Assembly (NCBI GenBank): GCA_949592205.1
Contig: CATIUR010000003.1
Coordinates: 161,995,759 to 162,059,758 of the forward strand
Source of the DNA: Helichrysum umbraculigerum
Taxonomy: Eukaryota > Streptophyta > Magnoliopsida > Asterales > Asteraceae
DNA length: 64,000 bases
Direction of reading: 5' to 3'
Below, piece after piece: positions 22,257 through 34,833 of this stretch. Under the pieces are notes generated by a model that saw only the letters and a list, made by a program, of their open reading frames with translations, made no database searches and was not told where the DNA came from. Position numbers and translations under genes: made by a program. Every line of letters starts with the position of its first letter. Positions within the stretch are counted from its first letter, which is position 1.

Positions 22257-25200
22257 AGTCTCCCCCACTTATTTCATTCGTGTCCTCACGAATGTCACCT
22301 GTATAGATTCGTATTAATACTTTCTCTACTAGTGCGGAAGCGTTTATTTCATATATGATACTTTACACAATCAATTGATTCATAACATGAATCTACATCA
22401 CTCATGTATCTACAAAATCTCTTTGATTCATATTTCATTTTAGTTTCAGACAACCCAATACGTATATTACATTAGTCTTAATAATTTACCAGCTATTTAT
22501 TTCGTACTAATTTAATTACATAATCATTTAGCATTAATTCACACTGAAATAGATACTAGACACAACACAGGTTAGCACCAGCTACACTAACATGAGTACT
22601 AACAACAACATATTTCGTATTATCATATTAGCTACGTCAGCAAAGCATGAATACCAAAATCATTGTATTTCGTAATCAGTTTTAATACAGGATCAGTACT
22701 GACCGCAGCTAGCAACTGATCAATCATAAATTCATAACCATATTTCTATATTATGTTATTTCGTAATCAAATTCTATTTCTGTTAACCTATTACATGTCA
22801 CTTAATAAATTCTCCCCCACTTAAGATTTATCATACTACTTTTAATAACAGAATTCATAATAAGATAATAGTTTAGGAGTGAACACTGTTTTATTTCGAC
22901 TAACATCTATTTCTTTTATAATAGGTACCACATTGTGACTATAGTCTAGTGGTTTACTATTTCTATATTCCATACTGAAATCACATCATACTAATACTAT
23001 ATTCATTCATAAGGCATAGGCTTACATGTTTATGTCTTTATCCGATACAATTCAATACTACCTTTCTAAAATTACATTAAATCCTTTTGATTTTCAGCAG
23101 CCTCAACAATTCCATGTGAATAGCATAATATAACTACGTTGGCCAAACGTCGTCAGATTATGTCATACACACTTCCTTCTCAGGCTATTTCACACCATCC
23201 AGTTTTAATGTAATTTCCATATAAACACATAATACAATGATCTCCAACAAGCAAAACACTTGCTAACACTTTGATCACATATATTCAGCTTATTTCAATT
23301 AATAGATTTCACATAAGCAAGAAATTTCACATATTCTAGTCAATATCATTTATTTCACCTTCCAACTTATCTCTAATGAATTTATCTTTTGATTCATTCA
23401 TCAGTCAATTAAATACATATATTTCTGACCACACAACAACTAATCATATAATGATGACATATATTAATCATGTCATTATTTCACATTATTTATTTCACAC
23501 TTACACATCTAGTCAAAATCAAACAACAATTGAGCTTAGGTAGAGATTAAACTCTCAAACAGACCCGCAGTCCATAAATATCCTTGTGCTTAGCACATAT
23601 TTCGAATAATTAATATTTCGTATGATCGTTATTTCGTAATAAAGAATCTTTACACTAAAGCTCAACTACACAATTCATAATAAAAACATATCATTATACT
23701 AAATTCACAAAGTACAATGATAATAACAAATACATAGTTGTATAAAACGTCTTCTTTAATAACTTAAAATAATAACACAATCTGTATATTTCGTAAACAT
23801 ATCCACAATTTATTTCGTTAATTGTTTGACCATAGTCAAAACAAATTCACTAACCACATATACATGTATTCTCCCTCAGGAGCAATTATTTCCAATTTAA
23901 AATAATACATTAAAATACTAATCGGATCTTACAATATCATAATCACATTTATATGATGGATTACTTATTTCTCATTAATTTAATTCATATTCCAAATCTG
24001 TAGATCACCAGGAATAGATTTTAGATACATATTTGATTCAATACACAATTTCTAATAATACATTTAGCCACAGGAATGCTTCCTGAGCTTAAAGAAACAA
24101 AAGTCAAATTCGAAACATAAAGCAAAAGTCCGAAACAAGGTCCGAAAAACTGTAAAATGCCATTTTCGGGCCCCAAACGACCCCGAAGTACCCAAAACTG
24201 ACTAGGCTATAGTATATAGCTTTGATCATTGGGCCGTTCCCGAGTGACCATGCGAATTTCAACTCATTCTGAGTTAATGAAATTCGTCACTAAACCGTGA
24301 CCCTGAAAAGACTTTGCATTTTCAAAATTTGCAAAATCTTTCGAAATTTTTCATACAAACGCGATCCGGAATGAGAGGGCTGGATCGCGTTCACCTTTAG
24401 AAAATATTCTGTCACCGTTTTACACTTGGCAACGCGATCCGGGTCAAGATGGCTGGATCGCGTTCCTAAGAAATTTTCAGACCTGCAACTTTAGTTGCAA
24501 AAATACAAAATTTAAACGCGAATATCTCTCAAACCGTAAAGAATTAAGGTCTGAAATTTTGCAGGCACCTTCATATAACCAAAATGCAACTTTCTATTTT
24601 TCCACTTTTTCAAATTACAAGTTTTACGAGAAAACGGACGTCTCACCAAATTATGGTCATTTTGGACCAATTTAGTGGACAACTCATATTCCAAACCACT
24701 TGGTTTTAGATTCTGGTCTTTTGCCAACATATTCCTGCATCCATTTATGACTTAAATCAATGATCACAACTACCATACTTGAATCATTACTTATTTTGAC
24801 ACCTTGACCCGTTTGGGGGTCCATTTGGACACTTTCATTGATTCTAACAAAATTTAACTATTTGACACTTGATTTCGATTCATTTTAACATCGTACTATA
24901 TTTCTTGATTCATGATCATCCAATTAGATCATATTTCAATATTTAACCCATTGATCACAATTTCACCAAAACTATGATCAATATCCATATATTTCAACAT
25001 CTAACCATATTATCACTATATAATATTTCTATTACCCAATTTGACACCCTCATATTCCAGTTTGACCTTTTCAAGTCAAAGATACATTTTTCAATGACTA
25101 GGCTAATTACTATTTTAACAAATCATGAAATTCCAAATCCTATTACATAAGGTTCTAGACCTCATTAAACGTTCTATTATTAATTCTACACATATTAACC

Positions 25201-25359
25201 ATCAAATATTTCGCTACAGGGAATCATATCAATTCAAGCAATCAATTCTATTACTACTCATAATTAAGATAACAATTCAAATAATTCATACAGGTTTAAG
25301 CTTAGGCAATCCTATTGTGGATTACCTAATTCTCTTAAACCATCGCTCTGATACCAACT
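22257..25359 (-). other. Internal region 2 of the non-coding element
   Basis: Nearly identical to 17027-20128. Differences seen by eye include TTTAATAACTT for TTTAATCACTT, CATAGTCAAAA for CATAGTAAAAA, and one inserted A near 23941. The primer site is plus 25345-25356, next to LTR c, and the polypurine tract is plus 22257-22268, next to LTR b. Confidence 0.85.
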
Positions 25360-27487
25360 TAAAACGCCCTGAATTCAACAGTTTTTTTTATTTTTTTTTA
25401 TAGTAAAGTCATTTATAATTTTGGTCCCATTTAATTTCTACATTTTATTCCATTTGAAATCCACGTTTGATTTATACATATTCAAATGAATACAACGATG
25501 ACACATTATATCAAAATCATAATAATTTGGGCGATTTATACAATGGTAATTCAAAACGACAATTCAATAGAATGAGAAACTTGTCTAATAACATCACAAG
25601 TTTCTATCCACGCTACCTTCTTGAATCCTTTCATCCAATTGGTTCAACAAAACCAAACACCTACAACATAAAACCACTGATACGAGTAAGCATATAGCTT
25701 AGTGAGTATACAAGCAATCAAATAAATAATTCACCAAAACAACCCACAAGATACAATTATCAAATAAACACTTATTTCCTTTAAATAAATCGTATTGAGC
25801 CACAATAGAGATTTCACCATATTTCGTACGGATTCATGATCCAATAGATACAAATAAGCATGACACCAATCATATATTGATACCAAGCTTTATAGATACC
25901 AAGTAGTGCTAAGCACTTATTTCGTGATATTCATTTATTTCGTAATAAGCAATCTCTACAATACTAAATCCATATACTCCACATAATTCACATAATCCTC
26001 CTAATTCACATAATTCTCCTAATTCACATAATCTTCCTTAATTCACATAATGCTACAATTTCACATAATCCACATACTTCAATAATCCACATAATACTAT
26101 ACTATTTCCAAATAACCCAACTACTAACAACAATCAACAACTATGGTCAACAACAAATATCAACTTAAGATTCAAGATACAATACAACATAAGAACCACC
26201 ATAAGAAACAACTATAAAAGATAAACAATATTCCAAACGATTGTATGAACCTCTTGCTCGTAAGCAATTCGGAGCATACAATCATTATTCAATTAATTCT
26301 CGTATCACTCACCTTTGCCTTTTTAAGCAAACACATGATATCACTCTAGAATAGCCCATCCATCATTCTTGACCACCTAGCATATAATACATAGATACAA
26401 TAACACATTTAACAACTAGAAATCATTATAACCAATACTTCAACAATATCAATCCATCACTCTTAATGGATTGATCATATTACACTTAACCCTTTATTTC
26501 ATAACTTACATCATCATATACATAACTTGATTACTTGTATTCCATTTTGATCATCATTAGTGATAACCATAATCATTTCAATTCACTTGATCATAATCAT
26601 TCTTATAATCATAGTTAATCATATTGTTTAATTCTCTTGATTCAATACTTCAATATCTATTAATCATATTCCAATAACCTTTTTAAACACCAATTAAGGT
26701 GTATTAACACCAATTCATCATCATTTACACAAAACCCACTTCAATCACTATATACCAAATTCAACTTATCAAATTCTATAGTGGGTTAATGTTAACAACC
26801 ATAATTATTTCACTCCTATATCATAATTAAATCATTATCATCCCCTAATTCGAATTAAAATCAATAATCCATCAAAACCCACCAAACCCTCAAGAACACC
26901 ATCCATGATTCTTCAATTTCAATCCATTTTAATGATACTACACTCACTAGTGAGCTTATCTATTATCAATTCAACATATTTCATACTTAATTTCGTATTA
27001 GAATCATTAGTTTTATAATTCCCCATGAAAACCCATAAAATCAAGATTCTAAGTTAAAAGAATTGAGAAACAATACTTACATGATGATAAAAGTGATGAT
27101 TCTTGCTTGAATTCGAATTGGAGAGCTTTAATTTTGTAGTTTTGATTCGATTTCAGGTTAGGGTTTAAAGTTCGTGAGTTTTCTTGATGTCGTGAAGTTT
27201 CTGGGATTTCATAAAAATGATACGTACATATCCATATTAATAATAAGAATAAGTCTTATTTCGTGCCCCGTACTTATCATTGTCTGGAACTTAAAACTGA
27301 CTCACAGTTATTGATTTCACATAAATCCCTCAACTTATCATACTTAACATGTTCAGTCCCTCCAAGACTTAATTCTTCGTAACTCAAGTCCTATAGACAC
27401 AAAATACCTTTCAAAGTTAGTCCTTCTAACTTAACAATTAAATCGTATAATTTAAAACTTTAAGGATACGAAATTTGGGATGTTACA
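25360..27487 (-). repeat. LTR c (5' LTR of the non-coding element)
   Basis: 2,128 bases. Distinct from a and b near its right end (ATAATTAAAT, GAGCTTTAAT, AAAACTGAC) and identical to b at the left-end variant sites. It is followed by CTTTT and then the resumed chromovirus LTR. Confidence 0.9.
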
Positions 27488-29745
27488 CTTTTTGACCAGA
27501 TAAGCCAGCCAACATACCCCCTAGATTGGGGATCTTGTTTCCTCTTTTTGTTGACCATAACCACCACCACCATTTCCATTGTTCCTCATTCATCATATCT
27601 CTCACTCTCTCTACACTCTCTCACTAAAACACACACAAAAACACTCCCTTATTCCCTCTCTAGTCAGCCACCACCCTCCACCATTAACCACCATCCTCCA
27701 CCACCTTCCACATGAAGAAAAAGCAAGGAGGAAGGAACTAGAAGGAAGATCAAGCACATCTCACTCATCTCTCTCTCTCTAGCCACGAATTTGGTATAAA
27801 ACCCTAACTTTTCTCTCTATATTTTCGTGATTTACATATATATACATGTTATGATGTTCATTTAACAAGAAAATGTCTAAAACAAAGCTTAAAACACGTT
27901 TTTGTAAACACATATATGCTAACAGTTTTCTGACCGGAAAAACGTCTTCACTAAAACGACTATAACTTGAGTTGTAGGATGAATCAATGCATGAATTTTA
28001 TATTGAAATCTTCGTGTGAATGTCTTGTACAAAAAGTTCTTCTATGGCCATCTCTGAAAATACACGGTTTTTAGTGTAGAGGCTAATCTTTGAGCCGGGG
28101 TCAGTTTCGGACCGTAACCGACCACTCTTCGTATTTATTTTCGTTAAAAATAGTAAACGAAAATATAAAAATACCATAAAGTGCAGAAATGAACATTACA
28201 TATATAATAACATGTGTGATTTTTCGTGGGACTTGAATCGGACTAAAAAGTGGAGAAATCGGAAGTCGAATCAAGGGTAAAATCTGGAAAACAGAAACTC
28301 TAGGGACTGTTTTAGTCATTTTGTGAAAGTGGCGCTTCGAGAGACCCACGAAACGTAACGACAACTTTTATAAACTTATTTTAACATATTAGGAGTTGTG
28401 TAAAAGTTTCGGGTCAAACGTTGTTCGTTTGACCACTTTCCCGAACTTGAACCCATGACATACGGACTAAACCTACATTCGGACACACATACACATTCGA
28501 AATTAAACACAATCGGATATAAACTTTCGGACCAAGACACCTTTGGACTACGAACATTCGGACATAGATATATATATAAAACTACTCACTTTCGGAAATG
28601 TATATGTGTATACTTTTATAGGTATACGAAATGATGAGACGCACAATAATAATACTTGAAACTATTATTACAAAAACCCACCAACGGGCCGTACATATTT
28701 ACAAAATATAAACAATCCAAAACTAATCATTTGGACATTAATAGTTGAATGAGCAACTAGCATAGATGGTCTGTTAAGTCATCTAATCAATCAAAACCTT
28801 GTGCGTTTAATACGCCCGGCAGGTTCAATATCTAATCATTTATCAAAACCTTGCGCGTCTAAGACGCCCTGTAGGTTTCAGTCGATTGATCGACATCATT
28901 GTCTTGTGAATCATCATTTGTGCTTAATAGCATCTCATTAGACTCAGGTGAGTCTCATAGCCCCTATTTTAAATGCTTTTACCTAGGGGTGAGATACATG
29001 CTCTGTTTTGTTTTACATGTGAATGCAAGTATCAAAAATCGCTATATCCTGCATGAGTTAATCAGCTAATCATCATAAGTCCTCATAAGCATAGTTTGGT
29101 AATACTTTGTAGCGTGAATGTTAGTGTATGGTACCATATGGGACTGACAATCCCCGTCCGGGTCAGCAAGCACTGACTGGTCAAACGGACGCATTATCAT
29201 TTGTTCATACGTGTGTTGATTAGGCATACGCATAGAGGCATCCTCGCTCAGGCACTTAATTGTGATCCTGACACCTCAGTTAAGCTCAGACTATGTGCTC
29301 ATGACAGTTATATACATCTTTATCATTTACTTATTTGTTTAATTACAAATATTCATATTAAATCTTGCGGTTCATTCAATATATCTTATCATTAAACCTG
29401 TGAGCTCACCAGCTTTATAGCTGACCTTTTAGCATGTATTCTCAAGTACTCAGCAGTAGTAGAACTGCCACTCAGGATGCCCATTAGTTCGAGTCGCATT
29501 CAGACATCAAGAGATTGTCATGCATTACTATATTTTGTATAATTTAGTTATGCCATAGAATCTCTATCATTTAACTCAAGGGCTTTTGTAAACTATATTA
29601 TAACAGCGTAAAACCTTTATAATATCAATGTATTTGTAAACGACGCATGTAGTGGTCGTTCATTATGTATCTTATGTGCTTGTGATTATTAATTAGTCGC
29701 GCCCCGAACCGACCCGCTTCCGCATCATAATTTGTGGGTGCGACA
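27488..29745 (+). repeat. Chromovirus 5' LTR, second part
   Basis: Resumes as TTTTTGACCAGATAAG and matches 35518-37775. Ends GGGTGCGACA at 29745. It contains CCACCACC-rich sequence with CTCTCT runs near 27550-27780 and otherwise no gene. Confidence 0.9.
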
Positions 29746-29748
29746 GAT

Positions 29749-29761
29749 TGGTATCAGAGCC
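29749..29761 (+). promoter_or_regulatory. Primer-binding site of the chromovirus
   Basis: TGGTATCAGAGCC begins three bases after the 5' LTR end and is complementary to the 3' end of plant initiator methionine tRNA, which primes minus-strand DNA synthesis. Confidence 0.9.
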
Positions 29762-30378
29762 AAAGGTTATAGTGAACTAGGTTGCATGTAGTGGGCCTAG
29801 ACTATGACCGTTAGGCAATATTCCTGATTAGGTATAACTGTTTCAGGGATTGCATCATACGAATTTAATTTAACATAGCGTAGCTAACTATGTACAATTA
29901 AATACGGATGATGTAAGATCTGAAAGGGGTTATATTGAACCGGAATGCACTAGTTGACTCTGACCATGAGAGAATCGGGACTTTTAAATAATTATGTACT
30001 AGACACACATTAGGCTATTATGGTATATAGATATATATACATATATAGACCTCAACGATGTTTTACTCTCGGGGCTATTATATATTGAAGATATATGAAT
30101 AGACCTCATCCAATAACGTACTCGCTAATGCTTATCCGATAATATCACTTTCATTCGGATGAATTCCGAATCTCAATTTACTCATCCTCAATATTTCTCA
30201 TAAACTCACGTTTAGAAATCATTGAAAAACCCTCCGCTTGTATTCAACTCCGTTGTCTGTCAAAATATGATTATCACGTGTGCTGTTGTATATTACCCCA
30301 TAAATATATATGTACATATGTGATATATCATGATTTGGTACAAACAACTCAGCCATTCTTTTTGTCTTTGTCAGAATC

Positions 30379-33300
30379 ATGCCGCCAAAGAGGAAGAGTT
30401 ACAGTGAGGCAGAGCTCAACGCAGTTGTTGCTCGAGTTGTAGCAGAAGCCTTGGCTACTCGCGACTCTCGAAGGAGTGACGAGACAGTCAATACTAATCC
30501 TACTCCTGTCATCAAGCCTTGTTCCTACAAGGACTTTCTCAGCTGCAAGCCACTGTACTTTAAGGGCACAGAAGGTGCTATTGGCTTAATCCGTTGGATG
30601 GAACGCATGGAATCTGTTTTCAGTCTCTGTAACTGTGCTGAAGACAGTAAAGTCAAGTTTGCTGCCTACACATTTCAAGAAGGTCCACTCACGTGGTGGA
30701 CACCCACCCAAACTCTGTTGGTGTCGAGATCGCAAACCAACTTCCTTGGTCTGAATTGAAGAAAAAGCTGAAGGAGAAGTACTGTCGCGGGGAAGAACTA
30801 CACCGGCTGGAAGTAGAGTTCTGGCAGCTGGCGGTACAGGGGAATGATATTGCTGAGTACACCACCAAGTTCCAGCAATTCGCTCTGTTGTGCCCAGGTT
30901 TGGTTGATACGGAAGGAAAAAGTATCAAGAAATACATCCGCGGCCTCCCGGAAAATATCCAGGGGAATGTCGCCTCAGCTCGACCAACCACCCTTGAAAG
31001 TGCTATCGGGATTGCACACGAACTCATGGCAATGATTGTTAGCCGTGAAACATCCACTACACCATCTGGTAACAACAAAAGAAAGTGGTCTGGAAACTCC
31101 ACTCAAAATCACTCATCGTCCAAGAGGTCTGAGTCTGACAAGACCACCAACACTGGTTCTGGTTCCAGCAAAGGTTATACTGGGAGTAAACCGTTTTGTC
31201 CAAAGTGCCACCGACATCATGATGGTCCTTGCGGTACACCCTGTGGAAAATGCCAAAGGTATGGGCATTTGGCCAAAGACTGCAGGTCTACCAATGCCAA
31301 CACCAACACCACCACCAGCCAACCAAAATCTTGCTATGAGTGTGGAGATACCGGGCACTTTAGGAATGAGTGCCCAAAGTTGAAGAACAAGGGTAGCAAC
31401 ACGGCAAAGGGAAGAGCCTTCGTTCTAAACTCAGGAGAGGCCCGTCAGGACCAGAATGTGGTCTCGGGTACGTTTCTTCTCAACAATCTTACTGCTTCTG
31501 TTCTGTTTGATACTGGTGCTGATAGGAGCTTCATATCTGATGAGTTTAGTCCATTGCTTAACATTGCCCCTATTGCTTTAGATGCTAAGTACATTGTAGA
31601 GTTAGCTAATGGTAAACTCATAGAGACTGACAGTGTAATAACTAATTGCACTTTAAATCTATATGATGAGATCTTCTCTATCGACCTCATACCTGTCAAG
31701 ATCGGAAGTTTTGACGTCATCGTTGGCATGGACTGGTTGTCCAAACACCGCGCTGAAGTTGTCTGCTATGACAAAATCATCCGTATTCCTCTTACCACCG
31801 GTAGTACTTTAATCATACAAGGGGAGATCGGTGGGACGAGAGTGAATATCATTTCTTGCATGAAAACCCGAAAGTATTTGAGAAAGGGTTATCAGGAAAT
31901 CCTCGCTCATGTCATAGAGAAAAAGTCGGAAGAGAAGCGACTTGAGGATGTGCCCATTGTTAGAGATTTTCCAGAAGTCTTTCCTGAAGACTTGCCTGGC
32001 CTTCCACCACCGAGACAAGTTGAGTTCTCAATCGACCTCGTGCCAGGGGCAGCACCTGTTGCACGAGCACCTTATCGTTTAGCCCCTTCAGAACTCCAGG
32101 AGTTGTCTACTCAGTTGCAGGAACTCCTGGATAAGGGATTCATTAGACCGAGTTCTTCACCATGGGGAGCTCCGGTATTGTTTGTGAAAAAGAAGGATGG
32201 TTCATTCAGGATGTGTATCGACTATAGAGAGTTGAACAAATTGACCGTCAAGAACCGTTACCCACTTCCTCGCATTGATGACCTATTCGACCAACTTCAA
32301 GGATCAAGTTTCTATTCGAAGATAGATCTAAGATCAGGTTATCATCAGTTACGAGTTCGTGACATCGACATTCCAAAGACTGCCTTCCGAACTCGCTATG
32401 GGCATTACGAGTTTCAAGTGATGCCATTTGGTCTGACAAACGCACCAGCGGTATTCATGGACCTCATGAACCGAGTGTGTAAACCATATATCGACAAGTT
32501 TGTCATTGTCTTCATCGATGACATTCTTATTTACTCGCGCAATGAACAGGAACATGCGCAACACCTCAAAACCATCCTAGAGCTTCTTAGACTCGAACAG
32601 TTGTATGCTAAGTTCTCCAAGTGTGAGTTCTGGATGCAAACTGTTCAATTCCTTGGTCATGTGATTGATAGTCAAGGAATTCACATTGACCCATCGAAAA
32701 TCGAGGCTATCAAGTGCTGGCAAGCACCGACGACGCCGACCAAAGTACGCCAATTCTTAGGACTGGCTGGTTATTTTCGGCGCTTCATTGAAAATTTCTC
32801 CAAAATAGCCCAACCTCTTACAACACTAACTCAGAAGGAAAAGAAGTTCGATTGGACTGATAAACAAGAGTCAGCATTTCAGCTATTGAAGCAAAAACTT
32901 TGCAGTGCACCAATTCTATCATTACCCGAAGGCAACGAAGACTTCGTGGTATACTGCGATGCCTCACACCAAGGTCTTGGTTGTGTGTTGATGCAACGAG
33001 ACAAGGTTATAGCCTACGCCTCCCGACAACTCAAAGTTCACGAGAAGAACTACACAACTCATGATCTCGAATTAGGAGCTGTAGTGTTCGCACTCAAAAT
33101 CTGGAGACACTATCTGTATGGCACAAAATGTACCATTTTCACCGATCATAAGAGTCTCCAACACATATTTGATTAGAAGGATCTTAACATGAGGCAACAT
33201 CGCTGGGTCGAGTTGCTCACCGATTATGACTGCGAGATCAAGTACCATCCGGGCAAAGCAAATGTAGTTGCCGATGCCCTAAGTCGAAAAGAGCGCACAA

Positions 33301-34769
33301 AACCACTTCGAGTCCGAGCCCTTAGTATAACCATCCATAATGATCTAATCATTCAAATTCTCGCTGCTCAACTCGAAGCATTGAAACCCGAAAACATCAA
33401 AGATGAGGCCTTGCGAAATATGGAGAATCAGTTCGAAATCAAACCCAATGGAGTCAAATACTTCGTAAACCGGATCTGGTTACCCAAGTTCGGAAATCTT
33501 TGAGACTTAGTGATGGATGAAGCTCACAAGTTCAAATATTCTATACATCCTGGATCTGACAAGATGTATCATGGCATCAAGGGATCATACTGGTGGCCAA
33601 ACATGAAAGCAGAGATTGCCACGTATGTCAGCAAGTGCCTCACATGCTCTAAGGTCAAAGCAGAGTATCAGAAACCCACCGGCTTACTTCAACAGCCGGA
33701 CATTCCTTAGTGGAAATGGGAGCAAATTTCTATGGATTTCATCACTAAACTCCCGAAAACATCAAATGGTTGCGATACTATCTGGGTAATAGTTGATCGT
33801 CTAACCAAATCTGCTCACTTCCTTGCCATGAAGGAAACCGACAAAATGGAACGTCTCACACGAATCTATTTGAAGGAGATCGTATCCCGACACGGCATTC
33901 CAATCTCAATTATCTCTGATAGAGACAGCCGATTCACATCTAACTTTTGGCAATCATTGCAAAAGTCATTGGGTACTCGTTTAGATATGAGTACAGCCTA
34001 TCATCCACAAACCGATGGCCAAAGTGAAAGAACCATCCAAACACTGGAAGATATGCTACGCGCCTGTATAGTTGATTTCGGTGCAAATTGGGAGCATCAT
34101 TTGCCTTTGTGCGAATTCTCATACAACAATAGCTACCACACCAGCATCAAGGCTGCACCTTTTGAGGCATTGTACGGTCGGAAGTGCCGATCGCCTATCT
34201 GTTGGACCGAAGTGGGGGACAGCCAACTCACTGGTCCTGAAATCATTCATGAAACCACCGAGAAGATCGTTGGTATCCAACAACGGCTGAAGGCCGCACG
34301 TGATCGTCAGAAGAGTTATGCTGACGTGAGACGCAAGCATCTCGAGTTCCAAGTTAGGGATCGAGTATTGCTCAAAGTATCACCTTGGAAAGGGGTCATC
34401 CGATTCGGCAAGCGTGGGAAACTAAATCCCAGATACATCGGACCTTTTGAAATCCTAGAGAGGATTGGTCCAGTCGCATATCGATTGCAGCTACCTCCAG
34501 AGCTCAGTAGCGTGCATCCCACATTTCACATTTCTAACCTAAAGAAATGCCTGTCCGACGAGAGACTCATTATTCCGCTCAAGGAAATTCAAATTGACGA
34601 CAAACTTCATTTTGTCGAGACACCAGTGGAAATCATGGACCGTGAGATCAAACAGCTTAAGCAAAGTCGTATCCCAATTGTCAAAGTTCGGTGGAATTAG
34701 CGGCGTGGTCCGGAATTCACCTGGGAACGGGAAGACCAGATGCGACACAAGTATCCACTTTTATTTTAA
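30379..34769 (+). pseudogene. Ty3/gypsy gag-pol polyprotein, broken
   Basis: Reads from ATG at 30379 (MPPKRKSYSEAEL). In order there are a gag domain (SYKDFLSCKP, GPLTWW, LKEKYC), two CCHC knuckles (CGKCQRYGHLAKDC at about 31240, CYECGDTGHFRNEC at about 31333), protease LFDTGADRSF, reverse transcriptase with PLPRIDD, DLRSGYHQ and VFIDDILIYS, RNase H starting VVYCDASHQGLG, the integrase core from MDFITKLPKT to RTIQTLEDML, and a chromodomain-like end. Breaks are a frameshift in 30693-30720 and in-frame stops at 33174-33176, 33501-33503, 33708-33710 and 34698-34700. After the frameshift all later parts stay in one frame. It cannot make a full polyprotein. ORFs on the other strand here are shadows. 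Confidence 0.95.
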
Positions 34770-34820
34770 GACTCCACTCACACGCCGACTTCGAGCTGAA
34801 TTTCGGGACGAAATTCTCTT

Positions 34821-34833
34821 AACAAGGGGAGAA
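34821..34833 (+). promoter_or_regulatory. Polypurine tract of the chromovirus
   Basis: AACAAGGGGAGAA lies directly before the 3' LTR and would prime plus-strand DNA synthesis. Confidence 0.85.

Larger units (their letters stand above)
14904..27487 (-). mobile_element. Non-coding LTR element, tandem form LTR-int-LTR-int-LTR
   Basis: A minus-strand element inserted in the chromovirus 5' LTR. CTTTT is duplicated at 14899-14903 and 27488-27492. The LTRs (minus strand TGTAACATCCCAAATTTC ... GGGCGTTTTA) occur three times, with a repeat period of 5,230-5,231 bases. Two internal regions of about 3.1 kb lie between them, each with primer site and polypurine tract but no gag or pol, only frames below 100 codons. 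That makes it a LARD-like non-autonomous element needing proteins from a relative. The three-LTR state fits unequal recombination between two copies. Confidence 0.9.

Noticed and set aside
15006..25697. Repeated frames of 72-92 codons as real genes
   Set aside because: They repeat only because LTRs and internal regions of a non-coding element are repeated. None has a domain, and they have AT-driven composition.
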